Assembly (NCBI RefSeq): GCF_013377905.1 | Contig: NZ_JABKAV010000006.1 | Coordinates: 1-64,000 of the forward strand | Reading direction: 5' to 3' | DNA: 64,000 bases | Source of the DNA: Hymenobacter terrestris | GTDB taxonomy: Bacteria; Bacteroidota; Bacteroidia; Cytophagales; Hymenobacteraceae | Shown: positions 25,262-33,783 of the stretch, piece after piece | Numbering within the stretch: the stretch's first letter is position 1 | Layout of the letters: every line of letters starts with the position of its first letter | Program-made: the position numbers and the translations under genes | Notes under the pieces: model-generated | Database searches by the model: none | Told to the model about the DNA's origin: nothing | What the model saw: the letters and a program-made list of their open reading frames with translations, nothing else

Positions 25262-26134
25262 CTAGCTCATTCGCCGTAGCGCCTGCTCGTAGCGGGGCAG
25301 GGCCTGGGGGTCGGAGGCCAGGTAGAGGAAGGGCTCGATAAGCTCCAACTCCATGAGCAGCAGCTCACCGTCCTGGTCGAGGCCATCGACGCGGGCGTAG
25401 AGGCAGCCGGGCGCGAACTGCTGCACAATGCGGTCGGCGGCCTGGCGCAGGTGGGCCGGAGCTTCGCGGGGGGCAATGGCGCCACCCAGGTAGTGCTGCA
25501 CCCGGAAGTCGCCGGCTTTGGGGGTTTTAAGCACCGCGTGGCTGAATTCGCCCCCGTAATAGAGCAACGACCACTCGCCTTCCTCCTGAATGCGCGACAG
25601 GAAGGGCTGGGCCAGAAAATCTTCCTGCGCGACCAGTTCGGTTAGCTGGGGCTGGCGCACAGCCGTTTCGTTGCGGCCGATGATGAACGTGTTCTTGGCC
25701 CCGCCGCTCACGGCCGGCTTCACCACAATCTGCTCCTGCCCCATTTCTTCGAGCAGCGCGGCGGCATCTACGGCCTCGCCCCGGGGCAGCAGCCGGGTGG
25801 GTACAATGCGCACGCCGGCCCGCTCCATCTCCAGCAAGTAGCGTTTGTTGGCATTCCAGCGCACGATGCTTACCGGGTTGAGCAGGCGTACGTGCTCGCG
25901 CTCCAGCCGATCAAGCCAGTGCATAAATTCCTCCACCCGATCAAAATAATCCCAGGGCGACTTTAGCAGCACTACGTCGTAGCGGTTCCACTCCACCAGC
26001 GGGTTGCTCCAGATGCGGGGCTCTACCTCATGGCCCTGCTCGCGCAGGTAGCGCGTAAGCAGCGCGTCTTCATCGTCAACGTTGGGGGCACCGTACTGGG
26101 CCAGGCTTTCGCAGGTTACAAGGGCAATATTCAT
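25262..26134 (-). CDS. ATP-grasp domain protein (RimK/glutathione-synthase-like)
   Basis: 290 residues. An N-terminal preATP-grasp part is followed by the ATP-grasp fold: QIVVKPAVSGGAKNTF (ATP-binding Lys and glycine-rich loop), LYARVDGL and LLMELELIEPFLYL (metal-binding acidic residues). Such enzymes ligate a carboxylate to an amine or thiol using ATP. The substrates are not predictable. A related group is annotated simply as ATP-grasp proteins in Bacteroidota. Heptad arrays occupy its upstream region. Confidence 0.78.
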   Translation of the reverse strand: MNIALVTCESLAQYGAPNVDDEDALLTRYLREQGHEVEPRIWSNPLVEWNRYDVVLLKSPWDYFDRVEEFMHWLDRLEREHVRLLNPVSIVRWNANKRYLLEMERAGVRIVPTRLLPRGEAVDAAALLEEMGQEQIVVKPAVSGGAKNTFIIGRNETAVRQPQLTELVAQEDFLAQPFLSRIQEEGEWSLLYYGGEFSHAVLKTPKAGDFRVQHYLGGAIAPREAPAHLRQAADRIVQQFAPGCLYARVDGLDQDGELLLMELELIEPFLYLASDPQALPRYEQALRRMS

Positions 26135-26284
26135 TGATTTTGAGCTTTTAGCTGACAGCTGTTAGCTATTAGCGGATGTTTTGACAGGCAAAGATGGTCA
26201 TGAAAACCCATCTGCTTTTCGTATTAGAGCAGGCACCCGACAGTTGATTAAACGAACAGAAGCTATAAGCTAACGGCTCAAAAC
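26134..26284. repeat. Heptad-array element with facing ends
   Basis: Left array 26138-26175 reads TTTTGAGCTTTTAGCTGACA then GCTGTTAGCTATTAGC. Right array 26258-26284 is its approximate reverse complement (ending CTAACGGCTCAAAA). Both have a 7-base period; 80 bases lie between. It spans the entire gap between the amidohydrolase stop and the ATP-grasp start. Confidence 0.6.
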
Positions 26285-27610
26285 CTACTTTCCACTCAAA
26301 TAGTCGAGGGCGAGGGTGGCGAGGGTACGCACGCCCAGCGTGAAGCCGCTTTCGTCTACGAAAAAGCCGGCGGTGTGGTGCGGGGCGGTGGTGGCGGGGT
26401 CTTTGCCCACGGGCATGCCCCCCACGAACACGAACAGGCCGGGCACTTTTTCCTGGTAGAAAGCAAAGTCTTCGGCCCCGGTTACGGCTTTTTGCACGGT
26501 TACGTTGGCCGGGCCGGCGGCGCGTTCCAGGCTGGGTACCATGCGGCTGGTCAGGGCCGGGTCGTTGTAGGTGATGGGGGCGTAATTGGTGATGTCCACT
26601 TCGGCCGTGGCGCCGGCGCTTTCGGCAATACCGGTGGCCGTGCGGCGCACGGCGGCCCACACCTTCTGCTGCATGCCTTTGTTGAGGCAGCGGATGGTAC
26701 CAGTCAGCTCCACCTGCTCGGGAATGATGTTGTTGCGCACCCCGCCATGCACCATGCCCACGGTCAGCACCACGGCGTCCTCTGTTAGCTCGGCCTGGCG
26801 GCTGACGATGGTTTGCAGCCCCAGGATAATCTGGGCGGCCGTTACCACCGGATCGACTGAAAGCCAGGGGTAGGCGCCGTGGGCCGATTTACCCTTCACC
26901 TTGATGCTGAACACATCGGAGGAAGCCATTTCGCCGCCCGGCCGATAGCTCAGGCGGCCCACCTCGGTCTGGGCCTGAATGTGGAGGCCGAAGATGGCAT
27001 CAACCTTGGGGTTTTCGAGCACGCCCTCCTTTACCATGAGCCGCGCACCGCCCTCAATGCCCGGTAATGAACCCTCCTCGGCGGGCTGGAAAATAAATTT
27101 CACAGTGCCCGGCAGATCTTTCTTCATCTTCACCAGCACATCGGCTGCGCCGAGTAGCATGGCTACGTGGGTGTCGTGGCCGCAGGCATGCATCACGCCC
27201 ACCTGCTGGCCGTTGTAGTCGGTACGCACTTTAGAGGCGAAGGGCAAGTCGGCGCTTTCAGTTACCGGCAGCCCGTCCATATCGGCCCGTAGGGCCACTA
27301 CCGGGCCGGGCCGGCCCCCTTTCAGAATGCCTACTACGCCGGTGCGGGCTACGCCCGTTTGCACTTCCAGGCCCAGGCTGCGCAGGTGGGCGGCCACTAG
27401 GGCAGCGGTGCGGGTTTCCTGGTTGCCCAGCTCGGGGTGCTCGTGCAGGTCGCGCCGCCAGGCAATTACCTGGGCTTTTCCCTGTTCGGCCAGCTGGGCT
27501 ACGCGGGTTGTTAAGGCAGAGGCGGCGGGCTTGCTTTTCTGGGCGCTGGCCGTTCCGGCAGCCGAGAGCGTGAGGGCCAGCGCGGCGGCCAAGGAGTAGC
27601 AGTTCTTCAT
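26285..27610 (-). CDS. Exported M20 family amidohydrolase
   Basis: 441 residues. A signal peptide (KNCYSLAAALALTLSAAGTA) precedes an M20D peptidase/amidohydrolase: HEHPELGNQE near the N-terminus, the metal-site region VMHACGHDTHVAMLLGAA, and FIFQPAEEG. A dimerisation domain lies at about 225-335. The family includes N-acyl-amino-acid and IAA-amino-acid hydrolases and hippuricases. Here the enzyme should act in the periplasm. ATG 27610 is chosen because it begins a signal peptide; a longer start at 27667 adds a second hydrophobic stretch. Confidence 0.88.
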   Translation of the reverse strand: MKNCYSLAAALALTLSAAGTASAQKSKPAASALTTRVAQLAEQGKAQVIAWRRDLHEHPELGNQETRTAALVAAHLRSLGLEVQTGVARTGVVGILKGGRPGPVVALRADMDGLPVTESADLPFASKVRTDYNGQQVGVMHACGHDTHVAMLLGAADVLVKMKKDLPGTVKFIFQPAEEGSLPGIEGGARLMVKEGVLENPKVDAIFGLHIQAQTEVGRLSYRPGGEMASSDVFSIKVKGKSAHGAYPWLSVDPVVTAAQIILGLQTIVSRQAELTEDAVVLTVGMVHGGVRNNIIPEQVELTGTIRCLNKGMQQKVWAAVRRTATGIAESAGATAEVDITNYAPITYNDPALTSRMVPSLERAAGPANVTVQKAVTGAEDFAFYQEKVPGLFVFVGGMPVGKDPATTAPHHTAGFFVDESGFTLGVRTLATLALDYLSGK

Positions 27611-27733
27611 GGGCAGCAGGATAAGAAGGGCGAGTAACAGCAGCCGGATACCGGGGGCTCCGGCCAATATACACCACCCGGCGCGGCCCCCGCAACTACC
27701 AGACGCGCCAACTCCCCACTGGCTGCTTTGCGC

Positions 27734-27741
27734 TACTTTTG
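27734..27741 (+). promoter_or_regulatory. -7 box upstream of PAP2-type gene
   Basis: TACTTTTG, a perfect TAnnTTTG, six bases before the ATG at 27748; implies a leaderless or very short leader transcript. Confidence 0.5.
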
Positions 27742-27747
27742 CCGGCT

Positions 27748-28428
27748 ATGCTCACCCCCGATTTCCCCGGCGCACCAACAGTCCCTAACCGGGCTGCTAA
27801 CCCGGCAGCCGCGCCGCTTACCTGGACCGTGGCCTGGCAGCAGCCTGACTTCCGGGGGCGGTTGCTGCTGGTACTGGCGCTGCTGCTGATGCTGGCCAGC
27901 CAGCTGCCGGGCTACTTTGCGTGGGTGCAGGCGCGGCCCGGCTACCACCTGCCCGACCCGCTGCTGGCCTGGTTGCCCGCCCACGATGTTTCGGGGGCCA
28001 CATTTGCGGTTATTTATTTGGGGATTGTGCTGGGAGTGGCCACGCTGCTGCCACGGCCGGGGCGACTGTTGCGGGCACTGTGGGCCTACCTACTGCTGCA
28101 CCTGCTGCGCTGCGCCACGCTCTGGCTGCTGCCGCTGGAGCCGCCGCCGAGCCTGCTGCTGCTGCGCGACCCGCTGGTAGACATGTTTTTATACGCCGCA
28201 CCCACCCCCATCACCAAAGACCTGTTTTTTTCGGGCCACACGGCTACGCTGTTGCTGCTGGCGCTGGCCGTGCCCGCCGGCTGGCGTCGATGGCTGTTGC
28301 TGGCCGGCACCGTGGCAGTAGGCACCCTGGTCCTCATCCAGCACGCCCACTACACCTACGATGTGCTGGCCGCCCCGCTGTTTGTGTGGTTGGCGTGGAG
28401 AGGCAGTCGGGTAGTGGTTAGTGGTTAG
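27748..28428 (+). CDS. PAP2-related membrane phosphatase/phosphotransferase
   Basis: 226 residues with about five or six hydrophobic helices. The catalytic motifs DLFFSGHTATLLLL and QHAHYTYDVLAAP correspond to the two histidine motifs of the PAP2_C (sphingomyelin synthase-like) family. It may transfer or hydrolyse lipid head-group phosphates in the inner membrane; since sphingolipids are common in this phylum, a head-group transferase is possible, but that is inference. The last codons and stop lie inside a GTGGTTA tandem array. Confidence 0.75.
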   Translation: MLTPDFPGAPTVPNRAANPAAAPLTWTVAWQQPDFRGRLLLVLALLLMLASQLPGYFAWVQARPGYHLPDPLLAWLPAHDVSGATFAVIYLGIVLGVATLLPRPGRLLRALWAYLLLHLLRCATLWLLPLEPPPSLLLLRDPLVDMFLYAAPTPITKDLFFSGHTATLLLLALAVPAGWRRWLLLAGTVAVGTLVLIQHAHYTYDVLAAPLFVWLAWRGSRVVVSG

Positions 28429-28448
28429 TGGTTAGTGGTTAGTGGTTA
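28414..28448. repeat. Five tandem copies of GTGGTTA
   Basis: Five exact head-to-tail copies of the heptamer from 28414 to 28448. The array supplies the final codons (VVSG) and the TAG of the PAP2-type gene and abuts palindromic repeat copy 3. Because the unit is 7 bases, copy-number change would shift the frame, but every frame soon meets a TAG. Confidence 0.9.
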
Positions 28449-28451
28449 GTG

Positions 28452-28555
28452 AAAGAACGTCATTCAGAGCGCAGCGAAGAATCTTGCGTGCTGAGGCTGC
28501 AACACTAACCCAACATCAGCACGTGAGACTCTTCGCTGCGCTCTGAATGACGTTT
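28452..28555. repeat. Palindromic intergenic repeat, copy 3 (subtype A)
   Basis: Left arm starts AAAGAACGTCATTCAGAGCG and matches copy 1 for about 40 bases; the right arm (about 28521-28555) is its reverse complement. It lies between convergent genes. Confidence 0.85.
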
Positions 28556-28572
28556 CTCTAGCCCATTACCTC

Positions 28573-29352
28573 TCACAAATACTTCTCGTAAATCCCGGCG
28601 GCGATGCGCTCAGTGAGGCTTTTGGGCACAACGCTCGTAAGGGCCGCCGATACTTTGTTGAGAGCCCCAGGAATGACTTCAGCCTCGCCGGCCAGCAGCG
28701 CCCGGATGCCAGCCTGGGCCACCTGCTCAGGCGTCATGGCTACTTTGTTGGCGGTGGCCTGCAGCTCGGCATTCATACCGGCACGGTCGGCAAAGCCGGT
28801 GCTGGTGGAGCCGGGGCTGAGGCAGCAGACGGACACGCCCGACTCGCGCAACTCGAAGCGCAGACCGCGGCTGAAGCTGAGCAGAAACGCCTTGCTGGCC
28901 GCATACAGCGCGAGGGTAGGTACGGCCTGGTAGGCAGCGGTGCTGGCTACATTGAGCACATAGGCCTTTTTGGCGCGGTGCAGCGTGGGCATCAGCAGGT
29001 GCGTGAGCATCACTGGTAGCTGCATATTGAGCTGCAGCATGTTCAGCTGGCGCTCCAGCGGCAGCTCCTCGAAACGCCCCCACAGGCCGTACCCCGCGTT
29101 ATTTACCAGCACCGCCAGTTCGCCGGGCTGGGCCTGGGCCCAGGTGGCCAGCGCCGCCGCCGCATCGGGCATGGCCAGATCGAGCGGCAGCGTGCGGGCC
29201 TCACGGCCGAGTTTCCGGGCTTCGGCCGCCACCTGCTCCAGGTCGTCGGCCGAGCGGGCCGTGAGCAGCAGATTGTAGCCCTGGCGAGCTAGCTCCAGGG
29301 CCAGCGCCCGGCCAATGCCGCGCGAGCCACCGGTTACAAGGGCAGTTTTCAT
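28573..29352 (-). CDS. SDR family NAD(P)-dependent oxidoreductase
   Basis: 259 residues: TGGSRGIG cofactor motif, NNAGYG, LNVASTAAY (catalytic Ser) and YAASKAFLLSFS (Tyr-x-x-x-Lys). The C-terminal half (LSPGSTSTGFADRAGM, PEQVAQAGIRALLAGEAEVIPG) matches the DltE/YqjQ-like short-chain dehydrogenases. Substrate unknown. Heptad-like sequence (TTTAGGGTTTAGT) lies just before the start, followed by repeat copy 4. Confidence 0.85.
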   Translation of the reverse strand: MKTALVTGGSRGIGRALALELARQGYNLLLTARSADDLEQVAAEARKLGREARTLPLDLAMPDAAAALATWAQAQPGELAVLVNNAGYGLWGRFEELPLERQLNMLQLNMQLPVMLTHLLMPTLHRAKKAYVLNVASTAAYQAVPTLALYAASKAFLLSFSRGLRFELRESGVSVCCLSPGSTSTGFADRAGMNAELQATANKVAMTPEQVAQAGIRALLAGEAEVIPGALNKVSAALTSVVPKSLTERIAAGIYEKYL

Positions 29353-29384
29353 GTCTTGGTTTAGGGTTTAGTAATAAGAGAATG

Positions 29385-29482
29385 GTCATGCTGAGCACAG
29401 CCGAAGCATCTCTACTGCTATGGTAAATTCAACAACGAAATTAGCGTTGCGGTGGAGATGCTTCGGCTGCGCTCAGCATGAC
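29385..29482. repeat. Palindromic intergenic repeat, copy 4 (subtype B)
   Basis: Left arm GTCATGCTGAGCACAGCCGA (29385 on) through CATCTCTAC; right arm ends GCTCAGCATGAC at 29482. Arms of about 31 bases, centre AT-rich. Confidence 0.85.
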
Positions 29483-29513
29483 TGTTCTTTTATCATTGTA
29501 CTGTCTCACCGCC

Positions 29514-30332
29514 CTACTTTACCAGGTGCAGGAAACGTAGGTAGAAGGGCGTGGGGCTGTTATCATGCTTGGGCTCGTACTTGCCGGCCAGAATGGGCAC
29601 GTACATCACCCGGCGGCGCGAGGCCTCGCCCACCAGCGGCGAGCGGGCCACGCGGTGCCACATGCGGCCGTCGTGCACGGTCAGGTCGCCGGGCTCGGTT
29701 TCGATGACGATTTCGTCCGGGTCTGGGCTCACGTCTTTGTAGTATTTCTTGCGGAACAGGATGTCGCGCAGGCTCTGGCGGTGGGTGCCGGCCAGCACCC
29801 GCAGGCCGCCGTTGGTAGCCGGCGTACCGTCGAGGTGTACGCCTACGTTCAGCATCGGCCCTATTTTCTTGCCATAGAACACGTCACGCAACGAATCGGT
29901 GTGCCAGCCCATCTGCGAGAACTCCGAGCCCGTTACGTTCACGTAGTGGTTGATGACGAGGCCATCCTTCTCATCTTCGCCCACCCGGCCCCCACTGTTG
30001 GTTTCCAGCAACGGAAACAGGGCCATAAAGCGCGGATCCTGCAAAAACTCGTGCAGTGTAGGGCTGTGGTGCGAGGCGAAGGCAAAGCGCTGCACGATAG
30101 GCGCCCCGTCTACATCTTTACCGTACTTAATGGGCACGCCGTTTACCTTCTTCACCTCGTCGGCCAGCCAGCGCTGCTGCACCTGCTCGGAAGCCCGCAG
30201 CAGCTCGGCTACGGTATCGGGACCGATAAAGCCGCGGAAGTGCAGAAAGCCGTGTTCCTGGAAAAAGGCCAGCTGCTCCGCCGTCAGCCGGTCGGCCAGC
30301 GCAAAGCGCGGATAAGGAACAGATAAAGGCAT
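29514..30332 (-). CDS. Phytanoyl-CoA dioxygenase (PhyH) family protein
   Basis: 272 residues of a double-stranded beta-helix oxygenase. Fe(II) ligands: His and Asp in GWHTDSLRDV, distal His in HDGRMWHRVARS; the Arg in RRRVMYVPI should hold 2-oxoglutarate. The N-terminal LTAEQLAFFQEHGFLHFRGF is characteristic of PhyH. Substrate unknown; it is not in a recognisable biosynthetic cluster. ATG 30332 is used because the longer frame crosses the -7 box. Confidence 0.85.
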   Translation of the reverse strand: MPLSVPYPRFALADRLTAEQLAFFQEHGFLHFRGFIGPDTVAELLRASEQVQQRWLADEVKKVNGVPIKYGKDVDGAPIVQRFAFASHHSPTLHEFLQDPRFMALFPLLETNSGGRVGEDEKDGLVINHYVNVTGSEFSQMGWHTDSLRDVFYGKKIGPMLNVGVHLDGTPATNGGLRVLAGTHRQSLRDILFRKKYYKDVSPDPDEIVIETEPGDLTVHDGRMWHRVARSPLVGEASRRRVMYVPILAGKYEPKHDNSPTPFYLRFLHLVK

Positions 30333-30372
30333 AAAGTAGAAAGAAGTGGATAACTGCTCGGTTAAGCGGGTG

Positions 30373-30380
30373 CAAAGATA
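30373..30380 (-). promoter_or_regulatory. -7 box upstream of phyH-like gene
   Basis: TATCTTTG on the minus strand, a perfect TAnnTTTG, 40 bases before the ATG at 30332. Confidence 0.45.
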
Positions 30381-30554
30381 CTTCGGCCGGCTGCTTAGTT
30401 GTAGCGCCACGCTAATACTGGCTTGGCGCAAGCCGGTAGGCTAGCGGGCAACAGGTGAATAGCAGGCAGATCAACCAGTTGGGCAGGTCTTGGTTTTAGC
30501 CAAAGTGGTTACCTTCGTCAAGCAAGGCTTTGGTCTGCTCTACTTCCCCTATCC

Positions 30555-31364
30555 ATGAAACGAGTGCTGCTTTTGCTACTGGTATCGGCGCTGCTGGCAT
30601 CGGCGCTGCCGCTGGCTGCCTGGGCGCAGGCGGTCGAAGCCCGGCTGGTGCCCTTTCGGCAGGGCAGCCAGTGGGGCTACGCCGACCACCGGGGCCGGCT
30701 GGTGCTACCCGCCCGCTACGACGAGGCGGGCCCCTTCGCCGATGAGCTGGCTTGGGTGCGAGTGGGCAACCGCTACGGCTACATCGACGGCAGCGGCAAC
30801 CCCATAACGCCGGTGCAGTACGAACAGGCCGGCAATTTCCAGAACAACCAGGCCACCGTAACACTCAACACTGAAACCTTTAGCATCAACCCCGCCGGCC
30901 GCCGGCTGCCCCCCGCCGAAGTGGCAGAGCCAGCCGATGAGGACCCCCTCGAACAGGGCGACCTGGTGCGCGGCCCCGATGGCAAAGTAGGCTTTCGCTT
31001 TACCGTTGGCACGGCGCGCATACCGGCCATCTACGACGAGATAAAGGACAACTACAACGGCCTGCTGCTGGTGCGCCAAGGCCCGAAATGGGGCGTCCTG
31101 GATAATCGGGGCAAGCTGGTGCAGCCCCTGCAATACGACTCGGTGCGCCGGGGCGGCAGCCCGCTACTGCCGGCCGTGCGCCAGAACGGCCGCTGGGGCT
31201 ACCTGGGCCTCGAAGGCCGCCGCCTCATCGAGCCGCGCTACCTGCAGGCCGCGCCCTTTTTCGGCGGCGTAGCCCGCGTGCAGGCGCCCTCGGGCTCCTT
31301 CGGCTACATCGATACCGAAGGCCGCGAGTTCTGGAGCGATAAGGAGCCGGTGAACTCCAAATAA
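30555..31364 (+). CDS. Exported WG-repeat protein
   Basis: 269 residues: a signal peptide (LLVSALLASALPLAAWAQA) and then WG (beta-hairpin) repeats of about 30-35 residues: QWGYADHRGRLVLPARYDEA, RYGYIDGSGNPITPVQYE, KWGVLDNRGKLVQPLQYDS, RWGYLGLEGRRLIEPRYLQA and a final SFGYIDTEGRE. A repeat between the second and third is degenerate. Function of WG proteins is generally unknown; a surface or periplasmic binding role is likely. Confidence 0.85.
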   Translation: MKRVLLLLLVSALLASALPLAAWAQAVEARLVPFRQGSQWGYADHRGRLVLPARYDEAGPFADELAWVRVGNRYGYIDGSGNPITPVQYEQAGNFQNNQATVTLNTETFSINPAGRRLPPAEVAEPADEDPLEQGDLVRGPDGKVGFRFTVGTARIPAIYDEIKDNYNGLLLVRQGPKWGVLDNRGKLVQPLQYDSVRRGGSPLLPAVRQNGRWGYLGLEGRRLIEPRYLQAAPFFGGVARVQAPSGSFGYIDTEGREFWSDKEPVNSK

Positions 31365-31424
31365 CTAGCCGGCAAGGTACGGTTGGGCAGCAGGGCGGCG
31401 TTATATTAATATCGGCTTGCTGCG

Positions 31425-31486
31425 GCCGGCGAGTTGCTGAACAGTTGCTGCAGGCCCGGCCGGCAACTGTTCAGCAACTCGCCGGC
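31425..31486. terminator. Strong hairpin between the WG and TonB-like genes
   Basis: Arms 31425-31447 and 31464-31486 are complementary over 23 bases with a 16-base loop, starting GCCGGCGAGTTGCTGAACAG. No U-tract. It could terminate the WG transcript or act in the leader of the next gene. Confidence 0.55.
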
Positions 31487-31534
31487 CCGGAAGCTGCTCT
31501 TGTGTGTTCCTATCACCTTCACCACCGAATAGCT

Positions 31535-32032
31535 ATGACTGCCCGGTTCCTGATGTGCATGTTGCTGCTGAGTAGCCTGTCTGCCGCTGCGCAAGTTGTA
31601 GAGCCATACCGGGTGCCCCAGGCTGCTATTGATGTGACGGATTTGGAGAGCGACTACGCCCAATCTCCGTCTCGCAATTCGCACCATATCGGCGAGTATG
31701 CCGAGCAAATGCCAACATTCGCGGGAGGCCTGGAGGGTTTGCTCTGCTTTCTGTACCGCCACAACCGGTTTGCTGCTCCAAGCGCCGCATACCCAGCGGG
31801 CCGGGTATTCGTGAGGTTTTTGATAGACGAGGGGGGCCGGGTACGTGACGCGCGGCTACTGAAACCATTGCATCCAGAGCTGGACGCGGAGGCCCTGCGG
31901 CTGGTGCGGCTGCTAAGCGGGCACTTTACTCCCGGCTATAACAATAAGCGTCCAGTCGCGGTGCCGTTTAGCATGCCCGTCCAGTTCCCGGCGGTGGTAC
32001 CGGATAAAAAGCAGCTGAAGCGGTGCCAGTAG
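31535..32032 (+). CDS. Exported protein with TonB C-terminal-like domain
   Basis: 165 residues. Signal peptide TARFLMCMLLLSSLSAAAQ, then MPTFAGGLEGLLCFLYRHNR and VFVRFLIDEGGRVRDARLLKPLHPELDAEALRLV, the hallmark of Bacteroidota TonB_C domains (mPeFpGG-x-L-f-l, V-f-V-IdedGkV). There is no membrane helix that stays in the inner membrane and no proline-rich spacer, so it is not a canonical energy transducer. Codon use is less GC-biased than in neighbours. Confidence 0.65.
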   Translation: MTARFLMCMLLLSSLSAAAQVVEPYRVPQAAIDVTDLESDYAQSPSRNSHHIGEYAEQMPTFAGGLEGLLCFLYRHNRFAAPSAAYPAGRVFVRFLIDEGGRVRDARLLKPLHPELDAEALRLVRLLSGHFTPGYNNKRPVAVPFSMPVQFPAVVPDKKQLKRCQ

Positions 32033-32112
32033 TTTTCGATAACCGCTCAGCTTCTATCCGAAAACATTCCTACTTTACTATCGGCAAATCCCAACTCCCT
32101 AACGCCTTCCCT

Positions 32113-33669
32113 ATGGTTTTCACGCCCAGCCCCATGCTGCTGAAGCTGCTCTACACCCGCGGCAGCCTGCGCAACACGCCCGAGGGCGTCGCCTTCAGCA
32201 TCAAAAACCGCCTCGATACGGTGCGCATCACCCGCATCGACTTTGTGCAGATTGACGATGTGCGGCTGGGGGTGAGTGAAATTGCTATTGATTTGGGCGA
32301 GGGCGACGTGCGGCCGGCCGTGGTGTTCAACGCCGACAGCGCGGGCTTTACGCTGCCGGTGGGCCAGTCGGCCACGTTCTACCTGGCCACCAGCCAGCTG
32401 GCCGAGGGCCTGCACACCATTCAGGTGCAGTTTGCCTCCGACCCCTTCGGCGACCTGAACGTGGAAGTGGAGGACAGCATCACGCTCGTGCCCGACAACC
32501 GCCCCCGCATCCCGCGCGACTCCCACGACGACTACTCCGACGAGGCCATTAAGAAGCGGCAGGAGTTTGCCGAGGAGTTCTCGGGCCAGCAGTTCGAGCA
32601 CCTCAAGCAGTTCTCCTTCGATGCCCACGCGCTGCAGGGCAACTGCGAGCATTTTACGGGCATCGCCCAGATTCCGGTAGGGTTGGCCGGGCCGCTGCAC
32701 GTCAACGGCGAACACGCTCAGGGCGACTTCCTGATTCCGCTGGCCACCACCGAGGGTACGCTGGTAGCCAGCTACAACCGCGGCATTCAGGTGCTCAACC
32801 TCAGCGGTGGCGTTAAATGCACCGTCATCGGCGACGCTATGCAGCGGGCCCCGGTATTTGTGTTCGATGATGCCCGCGGGGCCCGCGACTTCGGACGCTG
32901 GGTGGAGGAGGAAATCGGCCGCATCCGGCCCGAGGCCGAAAGCACCTCCAGCATCGCCAAGCTACAGTACATTGATACCTACCTGAGCAACAAGTTCGCC
33001 TTCCTGCGCTTCAACTACAGCACCGGCGACGCGGCGGGCCAGAACATGGTGGGCCGCGCCACTTTCGCGGCCTGCTCCTGGATTCTGGAGAACTACAAAG
33101 GTGCCCCGGTGCGCCACTTCTACCTCGAATCCAACTTCGCCACCGACAAAAAGGCCTCCCAGATAAACGTGATGCGCACCCGCGGCAAGCGCGTGGTGGC
33201 CGAGGCTATCATTCCGCGCAACCTGTTGCAGCAGCGCATGCGCGTAACGCCCGAGCAGCTGGCCTACCACGGGCAGGTGAGCAACGTGGGCGCGTTTATG
33301 TCGGGAGCCAACAACAACGGCGCGCACTCGGCCAACGGTATCACGGCCATGTTCATCGCCACCGGCCAGGATGTGGCCAACGTGAGTGAGTCGTCGGCGG
33401 GCATCTTCTACTCCGAAATCACCCCCGAAAAAGACCTGTACATCAGCATCACCATTCCGAGCCTGATTGTGGCCACCCACGGCGGCGGCACCGGCCTGGC
33501 CACCCAAAACGAGTACCTGCGCATGCTTGGCTGCGTGGGCCGCGGTACCGTCAACAAGTTCGCCGAAATTGTGGCCGGCGTGGTGCTGGCCGGCGAGCTG
33601 AGCCTGGGCTCGGCCATTAGCAGCTCCGACTGGGTGAGCAGCCACGAGCAGTACGGCCGCAACCGCTGA
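32113..33669 (+). CDS. Hydroxymethylglutaryl-CoA reductase with N-terminal extension
   Basis: 518 residues. Residues 1 to about 140 form a beta-rich extension (VRITRIDFVQIDDVRLGVSE, QSATFYLATSQLAEGLHTIQ) that is not part of the catalytic fold. The catalytic region then starts: FTGIAQIPVGLAGPL, the catalytic Glu214 in LATTEGTLVAS, Lys in TDKKASQINV, Asp in GQDVANVSES, and His511 in VSSHEQYGRN. This is a reductive mevalonate-pathway enzyme making mevalonate for isoprenoids such as carotenoids and quinones. No other mevalonate gene is in the window. The frame upstream of ATG 32113 overlaps the preceding gene. Confidence 0.88.
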   Translation: MVFTPSPMLLKLLYTRGSLRNTPEGVAFSIKNRLDTVRITRIDFVQIDDVRLGVSEIAIDLGEGDVRPAVVFNADSAGFTLPVGQSATFYLATSQLAEGLHTIQVQFASDPFGDLNVEVEDSITLVPDNRPRIPRDSHDDYSDEAIKKRQEFAEEFSGQQFEHLKQFSFDAHALQGNCEHFTGIAQIPVGLAGPLHVNGEHAQGDFLIPLATTEGTLVASYNRGIQVLNLSGGVKCTVIGDAMQRAPVFVFDDARGARDFGRWVEEEIGRIRPEAESTSSIAKLQYIDTYLSNKFAFLRFNYSTGDAAGQNMVGRATFAACSWILENYKGAPVRHFYLESNFATDKKASQINVMRTRGKRVVAEAIIPRNLLQQRMRVTPEQLAYHGQVSNVGAFMSGANNNGAHSANGITAMFIATGQDVANVSESSAGIFYSEITPEKDLYISITIPSLIVATHGGGTGLATQNEYLRMLGCVGRGTVNKFAEIVAGVVLAGELSLGSAISSSDWVSSHEQYGRNR

Positions 33670-33689
33670 CCCACTAGCAGCAGTCCACC

Positions 33690-33756
33690 GGCTACATACA
33701 ACAGCCTCCCCCGCTTTGCAGTAGCTGCGAGGCGGGGGAGGCTGTTGTACGTAGCC
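33690..33756. terminator. Terminator after HMG-CoA reductase
   Basis: GGCTACATACAACAGCCTCC with CCCGC (33690 on) pairs with GCGGGGGAGGCTGTTGTACG ending at 33756; about 25 bp with one mismatch. It separates convergent genes. Confidence 0.8.
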
Positions 33757-33783
33757 GATAGACCGGCACTTCTTACCGCTGTA

